Part shown: positions 49,701-62,357 of the stretch, piece after piece
How positions within the stretch are numbered: the stretch's first letter is position 1
Layout: each line of letters starts with the position of its first letter
NCBI GenBank assembly: GCA_013397935.1
Contig: VZRN01001317.1
Coordinates: 3,510,738-3,574,737 of the forward strand
Direction of reading: 5' to 3'
Source of the DNA: Dasyornis broadbenti
Taxonomy: Eukaryota > Chordata > Aves > Passeriformes > Dasyornithidae
Length of the DNA stretch: 64,000 nt
Translations under genes and position numbers: made by a program
Notes under the pieces: model-generated
The model's input: the letters and a program-made list of their open reading frames with translations, nothing else
What the model was told of the DNA's origin: nothing
The model's database searches: none

Positions 49701-52700
49701 GTTCCCAGCTCCAGGTGTTTTGCTGACTGGGGATCAGGAAGCAGTTTCTTCCAGAAAAAAAGGAACTGGAAAGAAGTCGGCAGCGGCAACTCTGTGCCCA
49801 CTCCTTTGGGGTCACCACAGAGCCTCCTGCACACCAGGTGTGGAGAAATTTAGTGGGAGCCAGGATTTCAGCTATCAAGTCAGTGTGGACAAAACCTGCT
49901 TGTCATTGCTTTGTGGGGCCCATGTCCCCATCCTCACATCCTGTTGGGATGTGGCTGGTGACCCTCCTGTTGGAGCAGGGACTCGGTCCTGGTGCAGTCC
50001 CACAGCATCCTCAGTTCACCCTCAGCCTGATGGGGTGGAGGTGGCTTTGGGGTGGTCTCCTTTCTGTGCCCACAGGGATTCAGTCAGGTTTTACTCCCAG
50101 CAGGGCATATTTTTTTCCTTAAAGTCCAGTTTGGGTAGGAAGCCTGGAAAGCACTTGGCATCTCTTATGCCAGGCACCTGACGGCCCTGGATTAATGCTG
50201 GAGACACAGACTGTGCACCAGAGATGCAGACAAAAAATGTCTCAAATTAACTCCTCAAATCCCAGTTCCTTGAGTTTGCAGTGCCAGAATGGTGCTGATA
50301 ATTCCTGAAAGCTGAAGGGACGGGCTGCCCACGGCACAAAGGATTTCTGAGTGTTTCACCCTGGCCATCCATATCTGGTCTATCTACCCGCTGTGCACAT
50401 CCCCAGGACACCAACTTCCCCTGACCTGAGTCTGCTTTTATTTCTTCTCTGCAATCGCTCTTCCCCTAATTAGGAGCCATAAATATGATCCTACAAAAAT
50501 TTAGGTTAGGCTCCATGTGTGATGCAGCGAGGACTTTGTACAGATAGATCAGCTTTAAAGCTGCAGAGTGGAAAGGGATCTTTGCAGGGATTTTAATCCC
50601 GGAATGTTTCAGTTCTTTCAAAGAAAGGAGAGGAAAATAAAGAGACAGGGAAAGAACCATCGACACGTGTCTTTTAAAGCCGCTAATGGAAGATTCCCTG
50701 AGGCGACCAGTCGAGCTGGCAATCCTCCTGTTTCACTTCTTGACAGCTTCCTGTCTCTGCCTGAGTTGTCAACACAGACACTTCTGTATTTTGGCACTCA
50801 AGAACTGACAGACACAGCAGGACATGACCGGGACACAGCGGAACTGGGACTCAGGGGCCATGCAGACCCCCAGCTCAGACCCATCTTTTCCTCAGCGCTG
50901 CGCTGGAATGGGTAAAGGTTTTCCCTTTTTAATGGTGTTAACCCTGACTTGTTTGTCTGTGGTTAGTGATGGAGTTAGTCCAACTGAGATCTGTGCTCCA
51001 CGTAAAGCAGCCGACAGCAGCCCCTGGGGCCATGAGACATGGGTGGGTCTTTGCCATCCCAGGACACCTGAGCTGACACAAAGGCATAAACTGTGTCCTG
51101 CTCCTGTCTTTGCCTTGCAATGGTTTGTGGGGATGGGCATTGTGCACTGACAGCTCTCCAAATGGCACGAGACTGATTTTAGGCCTCTTCTGCATTTCCT
51201 TGGAGGGGTGCGTTGGCCTAAAAAAGTGTTTTGATCAAGAGATGTTGGAAAAGTTGCAGAGATCAGCTTAGAGCCTTTTTTACTGTGGGAGATGAGTACA
51301 GGACAGACCTAACAGTCCCACACTGCACCCATGGGATATGGGTATGGAACAGACCTGTGAGTACCACCAGAGCTACATCTGGCACACTTAGCAGGTGTGT
51401 GGGTCCCAGAGCACTCACTGCACCCCAAGCAAGTTAATTAACAAGCAATTAATCGCCTGTGTGGTGGCATTGACCTCGTGTCCAGCTGCAGGGAGGGAGG
51501 TCACATCGCTTCCAGCACCCTGCCCCAGGACAGTGTGTTTAGGCACTGGGAGTAAGGAGTAAAAGCCTTGCTCATCTTGGGCACTGGCAGCCAGGCCCAG
51601 ACAAGCAGCCTGTTGGTTCTTGTCTAAACCCAGAAATCTGGGTGGAAATCTGAAAGCAAAATGCCCCAACTCTGTGAAACATGCCTGGAAGAGCATCAGA
51701 GTGTTTCCCTCTCCAAGGCAGCAGCCACAGGGGAACAGGAATAGCAAAAACAAATGTAGAAGATGTATCAAAAAGAGAAACTGTTGAAGTATCTTTGTCA
51801 CAGCGGGTCAGCCTCATCCCCTCATGAAGCCGGAACCTCATGTGGGGTGGCTGGTGTTATTAGCAGGAGATGCCCACAGTCTTCCAGGCCCAAAGGCTGC
51901 ACAGAACTGGCATGGGAACAGCCAGTGGTGATTAATGCCTCATATTTCATCCCAGAGATGCATAAAGCCTGCTGTTGGGTAAGTGTTTCAGCACCTTTGG
52001 TTTTAGTCTGGTTTTGCTCATTTCTAAGTTGCAGTAAAACCCCAAGAGAGGCTCCTGGCCCTGCTGTACTGCTCTGGACTGCACAGGGCATGTGCAGGGC
52101 TCTTGACCCTGTTGGGAGGCAGTATCCCTGTCTGCTATCAGGACAGAAACAGCAGATGTGTCTCTGAGGTAGCTGCCATGGGGAAGGATATCATCTTCCC
52201 ATGTATTTCTGACAATGCCAAAAAGTAATTCCAGAGAGGCCTTGGCATCATTCTCACTATGTTTTTGAGAGGTGCCCCACAGCAGGGACATGCAGCCTGT
52301 ATGGTGTGACCAAAGTGGCGAGGAGTGATGACATTCCTTGTTCTCCACAGGCAGAGGAGCTGCCCTTGGGCACCCTATCCAGCACCTGTGGGAGGTGGTC
52401 TGTTCTCCTGGGCCCTTTTCCAAGTGACTGAGCTGATTCCTCTGAGCTGTTGAACACACAGGTTCCTGTTGCCCACAGCTGGTTTTGTGGCATTGCTCTC
52501 TGTTCCTGCCCATTCTGGAGCTCTTAAGAGAATCTCACAGTTGCTCTCCAGCATTTTGAGGAGTTGGGGATTTTGCCCAAAGGATTTTAACTGCTGAAGG
52601 TAAGTCACCCAAATGGGACCACAACTTCTGGCCGGGTACCTGCACAAGTGGGAGGAAATAGTGTGTGGCCACAAGTCCTGCCTCTGGAATAGAGGCTGTA

Positions 52701-53180
52701 GAGCATTCTCTGCCCAGAGGGGAGAAGGAGGAAGATGCTGTGGAGAGCAGAGTGATGAGCCCTGATGGAGCTACAGACAATGAAATTAACTCCTACACTG
52801 GGATGTATGCTTTGCTCTCAATGCCCTGGTATCACTCACAGAGGTTAATGTGCCCTTCAGGAGGCCACATCCAACACCCACTCAACCAGAAGCAAAGCAC
52901 AGCCACTGCTGTTCATGGTGTAGGGCTGCTGGAGACCCTCTGAGCCCCACATGCCCCACACACACTCAGAGCTGGGAAGGCACAGGGCTCACCTTCAAGG
53001 CATCAGACTGTGCTGGGGATAGGAGGTGCTGGGGCGGCTGTGGCAACCCATGAGGGTGGTTTTCAGGAAAGAAACTCCTGTGGGCTGCAGGCTGCCAGTT
53101 TCAGGGCTGAGGGGTGCTAGAGCTCAGCCTGACTTGCCCCACACAAAGCCAGGCAGTGATCCCTCATTGGTTCCCCTCAA

Positions 53181-53278
53181 ACCACCTTTGGTCTGGAATA
53201 TGTGGGATGTCCAACTCCCCCACTGGGTGCTGGAAAAGAGATGATCCCGTGCTTCAAAGGCAGACCAGAACTCCCTGG
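53181..53278 (+). repeat. Left copy of a 98-bp exact duplication
   Basis: Identical over all 98 bases to 53418-53515, beginning ACCACCTTTGGTCTGG and ending AACTCCCTGG. It ends directly at the single N at 53279. It is probably the same locus from the haplotype without the LTR insertion. Confidence 0.95.
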
Positions 53279-53279
53279 N
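53279..53279. other. Single ambiguous base (N) at a probable contig or haplotype join
   Basis: The N falls exactly where the left duplicate stops and LTR-like sequence begins, which suggests an assembly join and not a miscalled base. Confidence 0.8.
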
Positions 53280-53417
53280 CTTTGCAACCTAAGTTAGTCC
53301 TGTTTTGCCTATTCTAAGTGCGTCTTCTCCCGGGTTTCCTTATCTCAACTCATGAGCCCTGAGTGTGGGTGTGTTAATTTGGGGGTACCTGGCATTTGGC
53401 CGGGCTCAAACCCTGAC
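53280..53417 (-). mobile_element. 5' part of an avian endogenous-retrovirus LTR, cut at the join
   Basis: On the minus strand the segment opens TGTCAGGGTTTGAGCCCGGC at 53417 and continues with GGTACCCCCAAATTAACAC, CTCATGAGTTGAGATAAGG and AAACCCGGGAGAAGACGC before running into the N. The abrupt TGTCAGGG start against host sequence is what an LTR U3 boundary looks like, and the wording resembles avian ERV LTRs I recognise; the family is not assigned. No TATA or polyadenylation signal is present in this part, so the rest of the element is missing from the assembly. Confidence 0.55.
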
Positions 53418-53515
53418 ACCACCTTTGGTCTGGAATATGTGGGATGTCCAACTCCCCCACTGGGTGCTGGAAAAGAGATGATCCCGTGCTTCAAAGGCAG
53501 ACCAGAACTCCCTGG
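53418..53515 (+). repeat. Right copy of the 98-bp exact duplication
   Basis: Exact copy of 53181-53278 at an offset of 237. It continues without a break into unique sequence (GATTCTGCAG onward), so this is probably the true right flank of the insertion site. Confidence 0.95.
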
Positions 53516-56500
53516 ATTCTGCAGATGATTCACGGCATGTGGGGAAGCCCCACTCCTGCTCCAGTGCTGGGACAGGTTGTGTCAAACCCAGCCCACCCAG
53601 CCAAGGCCATGCAGAGGCACTCCAGACACACTGAGCAGGTGGCATTGCCCATCCCACAATAAGGGGGGGATTCTGTGTAGCTCTGACATGGAATGTCCTG
53701 CTCAGAGCTGCCTGGGCTCTGCCGCCATTGGAACCGGTCCTGACACAAAGTGGCAGCACCAGGTGAGCTTCACCTGCCGTATGTGAGCTCCTGAAAGCGC
53801 TGACAGTTCCTGGGTCCTCAGTGTTCCCGCCTGAGCTGGGGAGACGGCTCCTGCTCTGCCTCTACTGTGCAGAGGCAACAAGACAGGCTCTTCATGGGTG
53901 TCCAAATGGAGCCAGGAAGGGCAACTGTTGCCCAAAAGGATCTGCTCCCTGTGTTCCTGGGTAGTTCCAGCACCATGGCATCCTTCTCCCCCAAAAACAG
54001 GGAGCACCGCCTGCACTCCCCAATGGCACAGCCACAGCCCCAGGGCTAGGAGCTGGGGAGCGGGGCTGGTTCCAAGGATGGGGAGCAGAACTGTGGCTGA
54101 AGACAATACCAGCACATGGTCGCAGGGGCAGAGCTTTGGCCGAGTGCTGTCACGTGGCCACTTACGTGTTGCATCTGGTCACTGAACAGCAAAATGCCTT
54201 GAACAGGCACTGGCTGGGGTCAGGAAAACTATCATAAGGATGCATGGGTCACATACCTGGAAAACACAAAGCGAAGTCCCTGCACCCACATTGCTATAGC
54301 TGGACAAAACAGAGCAAAATTATCTATAAAGGCTTATCCACATTTATCCCAAAGTCCCCGTGTCTGCCTCTGCCTTCCCACACATGTGCTGTTGACACCA
54401 CAGCAGCATTTAGGGATGCATTGCAGACTTTCCTGAGAGAACACACTTAAAAATCCTAATCTGAGCCTTATACTCATCTGACCTACTCAGCACCACATGA
54501 TCTGTGTAGCAAATCATCCAAATACCGAGTAATTACAGCCTGGTGCTAATAAATGAGCAACAAACTCATAATTATCTGCAGAAGTTTTGATGAATGATTT
54601 TTGGAAAACCCTCCATGAATCTCACTAAGTTTGGAAGGACTCAAATCTGTCTGTGCCTGCAGGAATGAGTGGGAAGGACAATCACTCCTAGCAGTAGCAT
54701 GGGGCTATTGCTGATGTCTTGGCTGGGGCAGGGGGGAGGTTCTGTGCCCCATGAGGCCTCCGGAAAGCTCCATTTCTTCGTTCCTGTGGAGCAGAGGAGA
54801 GAGCCTGTGCTCTGTGTGCGAGGAGAGGCAGAGTCTGCGCAGGGACAGTGGCAGTGGGATTGTCCTCGAGTGGTCTTGCATGGGTGATTCTGGCGGCAGC
54901 TGCCCCATCCAGTCGGAGCAGGCTGGGCAGGCACCGCGGCCCAGTTCAATGGTGAGGGGCTGGCAGGGAGCTGCCCTGCAGTGCCACACGTCTGCCCTCA
55001 CCCTGCCTGGTTCCCAGCCTGGCTTCTGCCATGGTGCAGGGCCAGGAGAGCTGCCTCTCACCCAAAAAAGGGCTTGGCATCACCTGATCCCAGCCAGAGA
55101 TAACAGAAGCACCTGGTGGGAAGTCAACCAAGCCTGATTTTGGGGCAGGCAGCACCCAGAGTTGTGTAGCACTGCTCTGCAGGTGTCCAAGTGCAGCCCC
55201 ACTGCCTCTGGGGGAGTCCTGCTGGGGCAAATCCCACTGGTGACATGGAGGAGGTGAGGCCACCTCCAGCCAGACCTTCTCTTGCAAATATCCACTGTCC
55301 AGAAAGGGGCTTCTCTGCTCATCCCTGCTGTGCTCAGCACTGGGCCAGGTTTCCTGCCTGACAAGGTCCCATAGAGGCGACCCCTGGGCTCTACTCCCCC
55401 AGTCCCATATCTCTGCCTGTACACAGGGATGGGGATGAAGACTGAGGATGAGGCCGAAGCACATATCAGCTCAGCTCCATCACCTCAGTCTCCCATCCTG
55501 TGGTTTGTGCCTGAGCTGAAGGCACACCTAGTGCTTCAGGACTCTTCTGGATTGTGCTGCTGCTCCCATCAGCACAGGTAAGCCCTGGAGCATGCGGCAC
55601 TGTGTGGTGATGCTCTGCACAGGCTTTGGGCAGCCCTGGAGCTCCCCTGCCCACACAGCAGCACCCTGGGGTTCCCAATGGGTTCCACACTCCTGCCTCC
55701 TGCAGAATGCCTGGGGAGGTGCTGAGCTCTACCCAACCCTCTAAGCACCAACCCCTTCTGATAGCAACATCCCTCCCTGGGAAAGCAGCATCCCGTGTGC
55801 TGAGCCAGCTCTCCTGTCCTCCTGAGCTGATGGAAGTACTTTTTTCAAACCTGCAAACCTTCGTGAGTGGATATAAAGTTGCAAAAACTCACCCAGTGCA
55901 CCACAGCACCTGTGGGGACTGACCCAGGTACTCCCTGGGGGCTGCCTGCTGGAGGGGATGCAAGGCAGCATGGTTCAGAATGTTCTGCTCAGTATGAAAA
56001 TGAGTTGAAATAGAATTTTTCCTCTGTTGAGCCAGCAGTGCGCTCTCCAAACACAACTCTCAGCCAGTTGATGGGTGTCTCAGAGGGCTCCTTCACTGAC
56101 AGGGTGAAACACCTGAAGCAGAAGAGCTTTCCAAAAGTCCTCATAGCCCTGATTTGTGGTGATTTATCATTGGCAGTGAGGCAGAAGCCATTAGGATGGA
56201 TGTGCCTGTGAAGGAGCACATTTCCCTGCTCCCTGAGAGCTGCAATTACAATAATGAGCTCTGTGAGAGTGAGACAAACTTTTCCTATATCAGCAAAGCA
56301 TCTCCACAGAACCCAGGATGTGACTAGCATGAAGGGACAGTGATGGGAAGGCTACTCCCATCAAACAAACATCAGATATCCTTAAAACCTTAAACCGATG
56401 TTCTCTTTGTGTCTCTGAGCTGCTGGGAGGGCGATAAACTTGCCTTACTTAAAGTAGATGGTGAGGTATGAAAATCGTCCCATTGCTCCAGGAACTGGAG

Positions 56501-59500
56501 CTTTAAAAATAAAAAAAGTAAGAGTCAGACAGCTCCTTGCTCTGCAGGAATTTGGCACTGGCTGGAGACTGAGATCCTCGGATAGCTGCACAGTGGGTTG
56601 GTCTAGCAGGAGCTTCTCTGGAAAACAAGGAGATAAACCACCTCCATAACAACACTTCAGAGCTCTTAGATGTGAAGTTTTTACCTTTTATCTTCATCCA
56701 AATTAAAAATATTTTTGTTTTGCCATGTCAGCTGAATGGACCATCCCCAGGGCGTGGGGGTAGCCAGGATGACCAGGCTGCTCACCAAACAGATCAGCTC
56801 AGCTCTGGGTCCCATCTCACCGGGAATGCAGCGCGGGCTGATGGGCGTTCAGAGCTGATGGTGGAGATGCCACCACAACCCTCAGTAAATGGTTTGAGTA
56901 ACTTATCTGCCTCCTAATGAGATGGGTGCATTTTGTTTCTCCTCTGGACTGCTGGATGAGACTGCCAGCTCTGCTCTTGTGCTAGAGCTGTGTTAGGTGA
57001 ACGAAGCTTTTCCCACCCAGCGTCAGCAACCCATGCAGGTTTTCATGGGCTGGACTGGGGCTCTGCTCTTCACCGTGGCCTCTGCTATGGGGAGCTGCTG
57101 AAATTTTGAAGTCTCACCACAGCTTTTCAGCTTCTCTGCATAGTTTTAGCTCCCTTATGGGATGTCCCTTCGCTTCACCAGCCCCAGCAGCAGCTCCAGC
57201 ACCAGAGCAGAGAGCCAGAGCTGCCTCCTAGGCCCTCTCCCCATGCCCAGGCTCGTACCAGCCCTTTGAGCAGGGCATAAGGCAAGAGAACCAGTTCAAC
57301 ATGTCAATCTCAAGCCAGGACTTCATCAGCACCAAACTCATACAGGGTATCCGTATGTCCTCTGAGGTTTCTGCAAAACTGGATGCTGAAATTTATTGCT
57401 AGAGTGTCTGTAACATGCATTTCTTATGGCATGTGATCCAGAGGATCCTGACAGTGTTGTAACGGCCCAGAAAGCATTTCAGCAGCACAGGCATCCTTCA
57501 TGATCTCTGCCCTTCCTGGTGTCCTCCTCCTCTGTGACTCCCAGCTCTGGTCCAAACAGCCTGGCCACAAATGCCACCAAAGAAGCTGCGAATGTGGAAG
57601 TTGCACTGTGCTGGCAGTGGGTGAGAAGCCAAAAATCAATGATAAAATGTGACTGATCAAAGATACAGGAGAAATGCTGTGAGAGCAGGGATGGAACAGC
57701 AGCAAGAGAAGGGAGAAATGGAAGGAAAATGAGGTCCAGCTTCAGTGGGAGGAGGAAAGATCGAGGAAGGGCCCTGTGGCATTCGTTCTTCTAAGAGGGT
57801 CCCAGCTCTGTCCTGGCATTGAGATTGGAGATAAGGAGTTTTCCTCCTCCCAGGCTGAGGCTCAGCATTACCTGAGGGAGTGCATCTGCCTAGGATACAG
57901 ACCCCAGGAAGCCTGGAAGGAAACCTGGAGTCAGCTAGAGCTGATTTGAGTCCCACTCCCAGCATCATGCTGACTGTGCATCTGGGAATGTTACTGACCA
58001 GGCTTGGAGTAATGCTTAAAATGAAAGGTGGATAAAATGCATTTTACAAGCATGGTCTTGGTCATCAATTATTTCACTTCTCTTTATCAACTTACTTGTT
58101 GTCTTTCATCACGGGATTTACACTAAACATGACCGCTCTAGAGCTTCCTGGCAAAGCCTTGTGCCATCATCTGAAGAGTCTCTGTCATTGTCAGATGCCA
58201 GGGAAAACAGCTGCTGGCGACCTGAGCTTCTCCAGACTCTCGTGCTCTTTTAACTCAAACTCACTATTTTAAAATGAGCTTCTGAAAAGTCTAATCCCTG
58301 CAGGGCAGAGCAGTGGGTGCCTGTGCACCATCCTGCCAGTGCTGGGGTTTACTGCCATGGGAGGAATGGAGGGGGCAAGACAGTCACTGTATGTGTGCAT
58401 CTGTGTATGGCTTCATCCTCCATCTCCTCCTCTTCTTCGTCCATTCTTTAATTTCTCATTATTGAACATCACTTTAATTTGGAGCCAGCACATACCACTT
58501 TTGTCCTGAGCCCCACGCCGTGCCGAGGGAGGAGCAGAGCAGCCGGCAGTGCACCCTGTTGGACCTGCTAGGCCAGGTGCCTGTTCCACAGGGAATTCCT
58601 CTCCTGACACCGGGAGTCACACAGCTGGTGGGGGGAGGAGCTGCAGCTAAGGGAGGCTTCACTTGAATCTCACATGCGAGCCTGAGGATTGACAACCTGT
58701 ATCGAGGTGGCCACAATACTCACGGGTAGGATCTTCTCCCTCCAGGCTCAGCCACGTCTGTCACTGTCCTTGTCACCTCATGCAGCCTCTCCTGCTGTGC
58801 TCCCAGCTCTTTCAGCATCAGTTGCTCTCCCAGCCACCTCTCACTGAACAGCAGCACGTCACGTTACTTTTGAGATGAGCCTCTCTTGCTCTGATTTGCA
58901 TTTTTTTCTATTCTGCACAGCCTGCCCCAGTCTCATCTGACTGGCTTGCCACAGCAGGGCATAGTGGGGCAAGCTCCACTCTCCCGGCTGCCTAAAAGCT
59001 CTTGGCCTCTCTCCCTGCTGGAGAGGGACCAACTCCCATCCCAGGGCAGTGTCCAGCTCTTTCCCTGGGTTTCAGCTGCAAGACAGATGCAGTGCCTGTT
59101 CCTAAGGTTAGCTGCCTCCCAGGAGGTCTGCCTGCTCCCACTGCCAAGATAAACATCTGGGCTTCACCATTCCCACTGCCCAGATAAACATCTGGGCTTC
59201 ACCCACTGCAGTCTTGCTCATCCCCACACCTGTGCCTTGGCAGCTGCTCTGCCTGTGCCACCTCCAGGGAGAGACTGTGGGCAGCCAATCCACGGTGACA
59301 TCTGAGTCCATGCAGCCTCTAATTTCAAAACCTGACTTAATAAATGCCCTCAGTGTGCCTTTTGCTCCCTCCTCTGCCTCAATAACAAAGACAGTGCTGT
59401 TTAGAAACATGGATTATTTACTGAGGGTGGGCAATGGGCTAAGGACAGCCTCATGTGCCTCACACATAGGGATGGGTTTGTCCAAAACAGGGATCCTGCC

Positions 59501-59700
59501 CTGGCAACCCTCAGTCCTGTCTCTCCAGTTCCCTGCCCAGCACTTGCTCCTGCCCAGAGGTGCTACTGTGAACCCCAAGGGAGGATCTGCTGTTATTTGT
59601 CTCTCCTTAAATTCCCTCAAGCTCAGCATTCATTTTTTTCTCTCACCTTCCAGCTGATGAGGTGTGAACAGGGAGGAGGAATCACTTGCTGGGTGCTGCA
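53516..59700. other. Intergenic sequence, no gene recognised
   Basis: Unique mid-GC sequence. AT-richer blocks lie at 54.44-54.62, 56.34-56.56 (with CTTTAAAAATAAAAAAAG), 57.99-58.30 and 58.43-58.50 kb. A 35-bp tandem duplication lies at 59.14 kb. No coding exon recognised. Confidence 0.5.
59136..59205 (+). repeat. 35-bp tandem duplication, two copies
   Basis: Two adjacent 35-base units (59136-59170, 59171-59205) share CCACTGCC(A/C)AGATAAAC and ATCTGGGCTTCACC and differ at very few positions. The second unit contains a perfect 7-bp inverted repeat, CCCAGAT-AAAC-ATCTGGG. AGATAA is also a GATA-factor core, so the duplication doubles such a site. Confidence 0.9.
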
Positions 59701-60175
59701 GGCAAGGGGGTGGGGGAACATATAAGCTGGGAGAGCACATCTTTCCTTATCGGAAAGTCTTTGATGTTGTTTGAGTGCAGCAGACGACTGTTGAGGAAAT
59801 TTTGAGTGCTCTGTAGTGATCATATTGCTTTTCTGTTGTTATAAGCCTGACCTAGGTCCTACTAAGTATACATTTGCTTTGTTTAATTGCTAAGGTAGCC
59901 TAATGCTGGGGTGAAAAAGCTGTAGCAGTGGAATACCTGTTACCTGTCAATGTGTGAGGCACAAAGAAAGTGGGAGATTCATGAGAACATGGAAGGGGTG
60001 CTCTGAGGGTATGTGATCTGACAGCTGGGAAGGGGGGATGTTCCCTGCAGCATGGCGAGTCAGGGCAGCTCTGGTGATGCCAGGAGCTGGCTGGGGCTGA
60101 GGAAGGCTGGTTTGGCTGCTGCGAGCTAGTTTCTCTTTTGCATGGCACAGGGGTTACCTGAAGCATTCCACAGGT
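59700..60175 (+). promoter_or_regulatory. Possible TATA promoter and short spliced transcript start
   Basis: A G-rich stretch is followed by CATATAAGC at 59719-59727, the spacing and context of a TATA promoter, with a start expected near 59750. Downstream lies a donor-like AAG|GTAGCC (GT at 59895). At 60130-60150 a pyrimidine tract ending GGCACAG precedes 23 bases that end CCACAG|GTGAGC (donor at 60174). Together these could be two exons of an unrecognised transcript, or an old LTR promoter. No protein is recognised. Confidence 0.2.
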
Positions 60176-62223
60176 GAGCATGGCTGCTGTGGGAGCCTGG
60201 TGACAGCAGCCTGAGCCATCCTTGGCTGGGAGCTGGGGAATGCAGGTGTGGTGTAACCTCCCTTTCCCTTTGTGCTCTCACAGGGATGTGTGTGTTTACA
60301 AGGGGACATTCTCAAATGCAGCTTTGGAAGTGTGTCAGAGGAAAGAGAAATAGTCATAAAAACTCTTTAGAAATCTCTGTGCCTTGAGAGCCAGTGTTCC
60401 CCTTGGATGCTCCATTGAGCAGTTCCAGTAGCCTGAAATCGAGTGCATGGGTAGCATTCTAGTAGTGCTGCCCTGCTTCTTGCAGTGCATGTCCCACTGA
60501 GTGCAGGGCCTTGTTCTGCTGTGCATGACCTTGGAAGTAACTTCTGTACTTCCCTCTTGCTTTATTTCCCACCGAATTGATTGTTTGGGGGTCAAAATTG
60601 TGTCCTTGGGTGCAAGGCTGGATGGGCTGGGGCCCCTTTCCCATCCAGGGGCTGGTACAGGTGCAGCTCAGGCCACCGCAGCTGGCTTTGTACATGTGGA
60701 GTGCAGAATTACAGATGTAATTCTGGCATGAGGGAGTGCAAACGGCATTGGCAGTAGAAAAATGTGCTGGAGATAGCTGGGAAGCTGGCTGGATAGCTCT
60801 CACCTGTCAAACCCTGCCTCCTTTCCCTGTTGAGGGTCCGGGGGTGGGGGGAGCATGGGATTGCTCACAAACAGCGTGGCACAAAATCCTGTGACCCTCC
60901 TGAAAGAGCCAGGCTGGATTAGCAGAGCATCCAGGGTTGGTTTGAGAGCGGAAAAGGAATGCACTTGGGAGAACAGACTTTCCTCTTCAGAAATCAGCCC
61001 TCAGAGTCCGTGGGACAGTTCATCCAGCTGCTGGGCCTTTGACAGGTCTGTGCCACACCACGGGGCCTTAACAAAGAGCAGGACACTGCCACTGAGTCCT
61101 TGTGTAAGGATGAGGTGTCGCTTTTACCCAGCAGAGTGAGCTTTCCGGCAGATGAGGACTCCACCTCCCTCGCCATGGGAGAGAGCTGGAGCTGGGATCA
61201 GGCTCTGAAATTCCAGGCCTCAACATGAGGTGGTGCACAGCATCCGCTTCCATCCCTCCTCTGCCGCTCCCTTCGCAGCAGGACTGAGCAAGAGTGGAAT
61301 GCCTTTGGGGAAGAACTGGGGATAAAGGAGGTGCTAATGAGAGCTGGAGGAATGAAATCATCAAAATGTAGAAGCGAATGGAGGAGAAATTCTTCTGGGG
61401 GAATTCATCCATCCAGCCCTGCTCATTTCCACACTGCCTGCCTGCTCTTCAGAAGGAGTGGGAAGAGGAACGCAGAACTTAAAAGGATTTTTTCCTCCTC
61501 TGTGCTTTCCACTGGAAGAACAAATTTTCGAGGGGGAATCCTGCTTTATAACCTCGTGTTATTTATTCAGTCGGCATCCCAGGCACGCGGCACAACTCGA
61601 GTGTTTCCATTCCTGTCTCTCCAATGTGGATGTGAGCGCAGACCAGCCTTGGGCAGGAAAATCACAATTCCCTGAGCCTCAGCAACATGCTCAGCCGTGT
61701 GATGCAGAAACCGAGATGGTCCCTATTCAAAATGTATAGGTCCTAGAAGGGCTGCTGAGCACTTGCCACTCTAACGTGCCTTTGTGGGCAGATGGAGATG
61801 ATCTCCCCACCGTGGACTGCTCAGCACATCAGTGTGAGAAGCTCTACCCTCCCGCTGCCCTGCAGCTCATTAAAGTGCCATTTGAACCCTATCCCTTCTG
61901 TGTTTTGAGTACATGCACAGACATGACACCACAGTGCTGTAAATATTTGCCCAAGGTCACCTTTGACACCTCTGCTGATTAATGCAGGATCCCAGCTAAT
62001 CCTGGCACCCATCAGGCCTCGAGGGGGGCTGGCATCTGTAGTGATCCATGAGGAAAACTGTTTGAAGGACTTAAATATACTGTGTCTCTGAGCTATGGTC
62101 TGGTGGGTCCCAGCCCACTCTGGGCCTTGGCATTGGGTCTGTTCAGCAGCTGGAGCCACAGCTGCGCACATCCACCACAGTCCCTCAGCTTGTGAGTGCC
62201 AGCAACAGCCAGATCCCAGAGGG

Positions 62224-62357
62224 CAGAGGAGGTACTGGGGCTGATCACCGCTGCATCATCCCAGCAGCTGCTCCAGCCCCATGAGCTGGTTGCCAGAGTG
62301 CAGAGGAGACACTGAGGCTGATCTCTGCTGTGTCACTCCAGCAGCTGCTCCAGGCCT
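62224..62357 (+). repeat. Imperfect direct duplication, ~57 bp, offset 77
   Basis: Two copies, 62224-62280 and 62301-62357, share CAGAGGAG, GGCTGATC and CAGCAGCTGCTCCAG in order with scattered substitutions. The 20 bases between them do not match, so this is a local duplication of moderate age. Confidence 0.8.

Larger units (their letters stand above)
40096..53180. other. Intergenic sequence, no gene recognised
   Basis: Unique sequence with one gap, CR1 copies at 43.76-43.98 and 45.47-45.68 kb, a small (GACA)n tract near 43275-43291 and AT-rich islands at 40.73-41.04, 41.63-41.80, 44.44-44.60 and 46.57-46.74 kb. The rest is mid-GC sequence with overlapping short open frames and no recognised exon. 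Confidence 0.5.
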
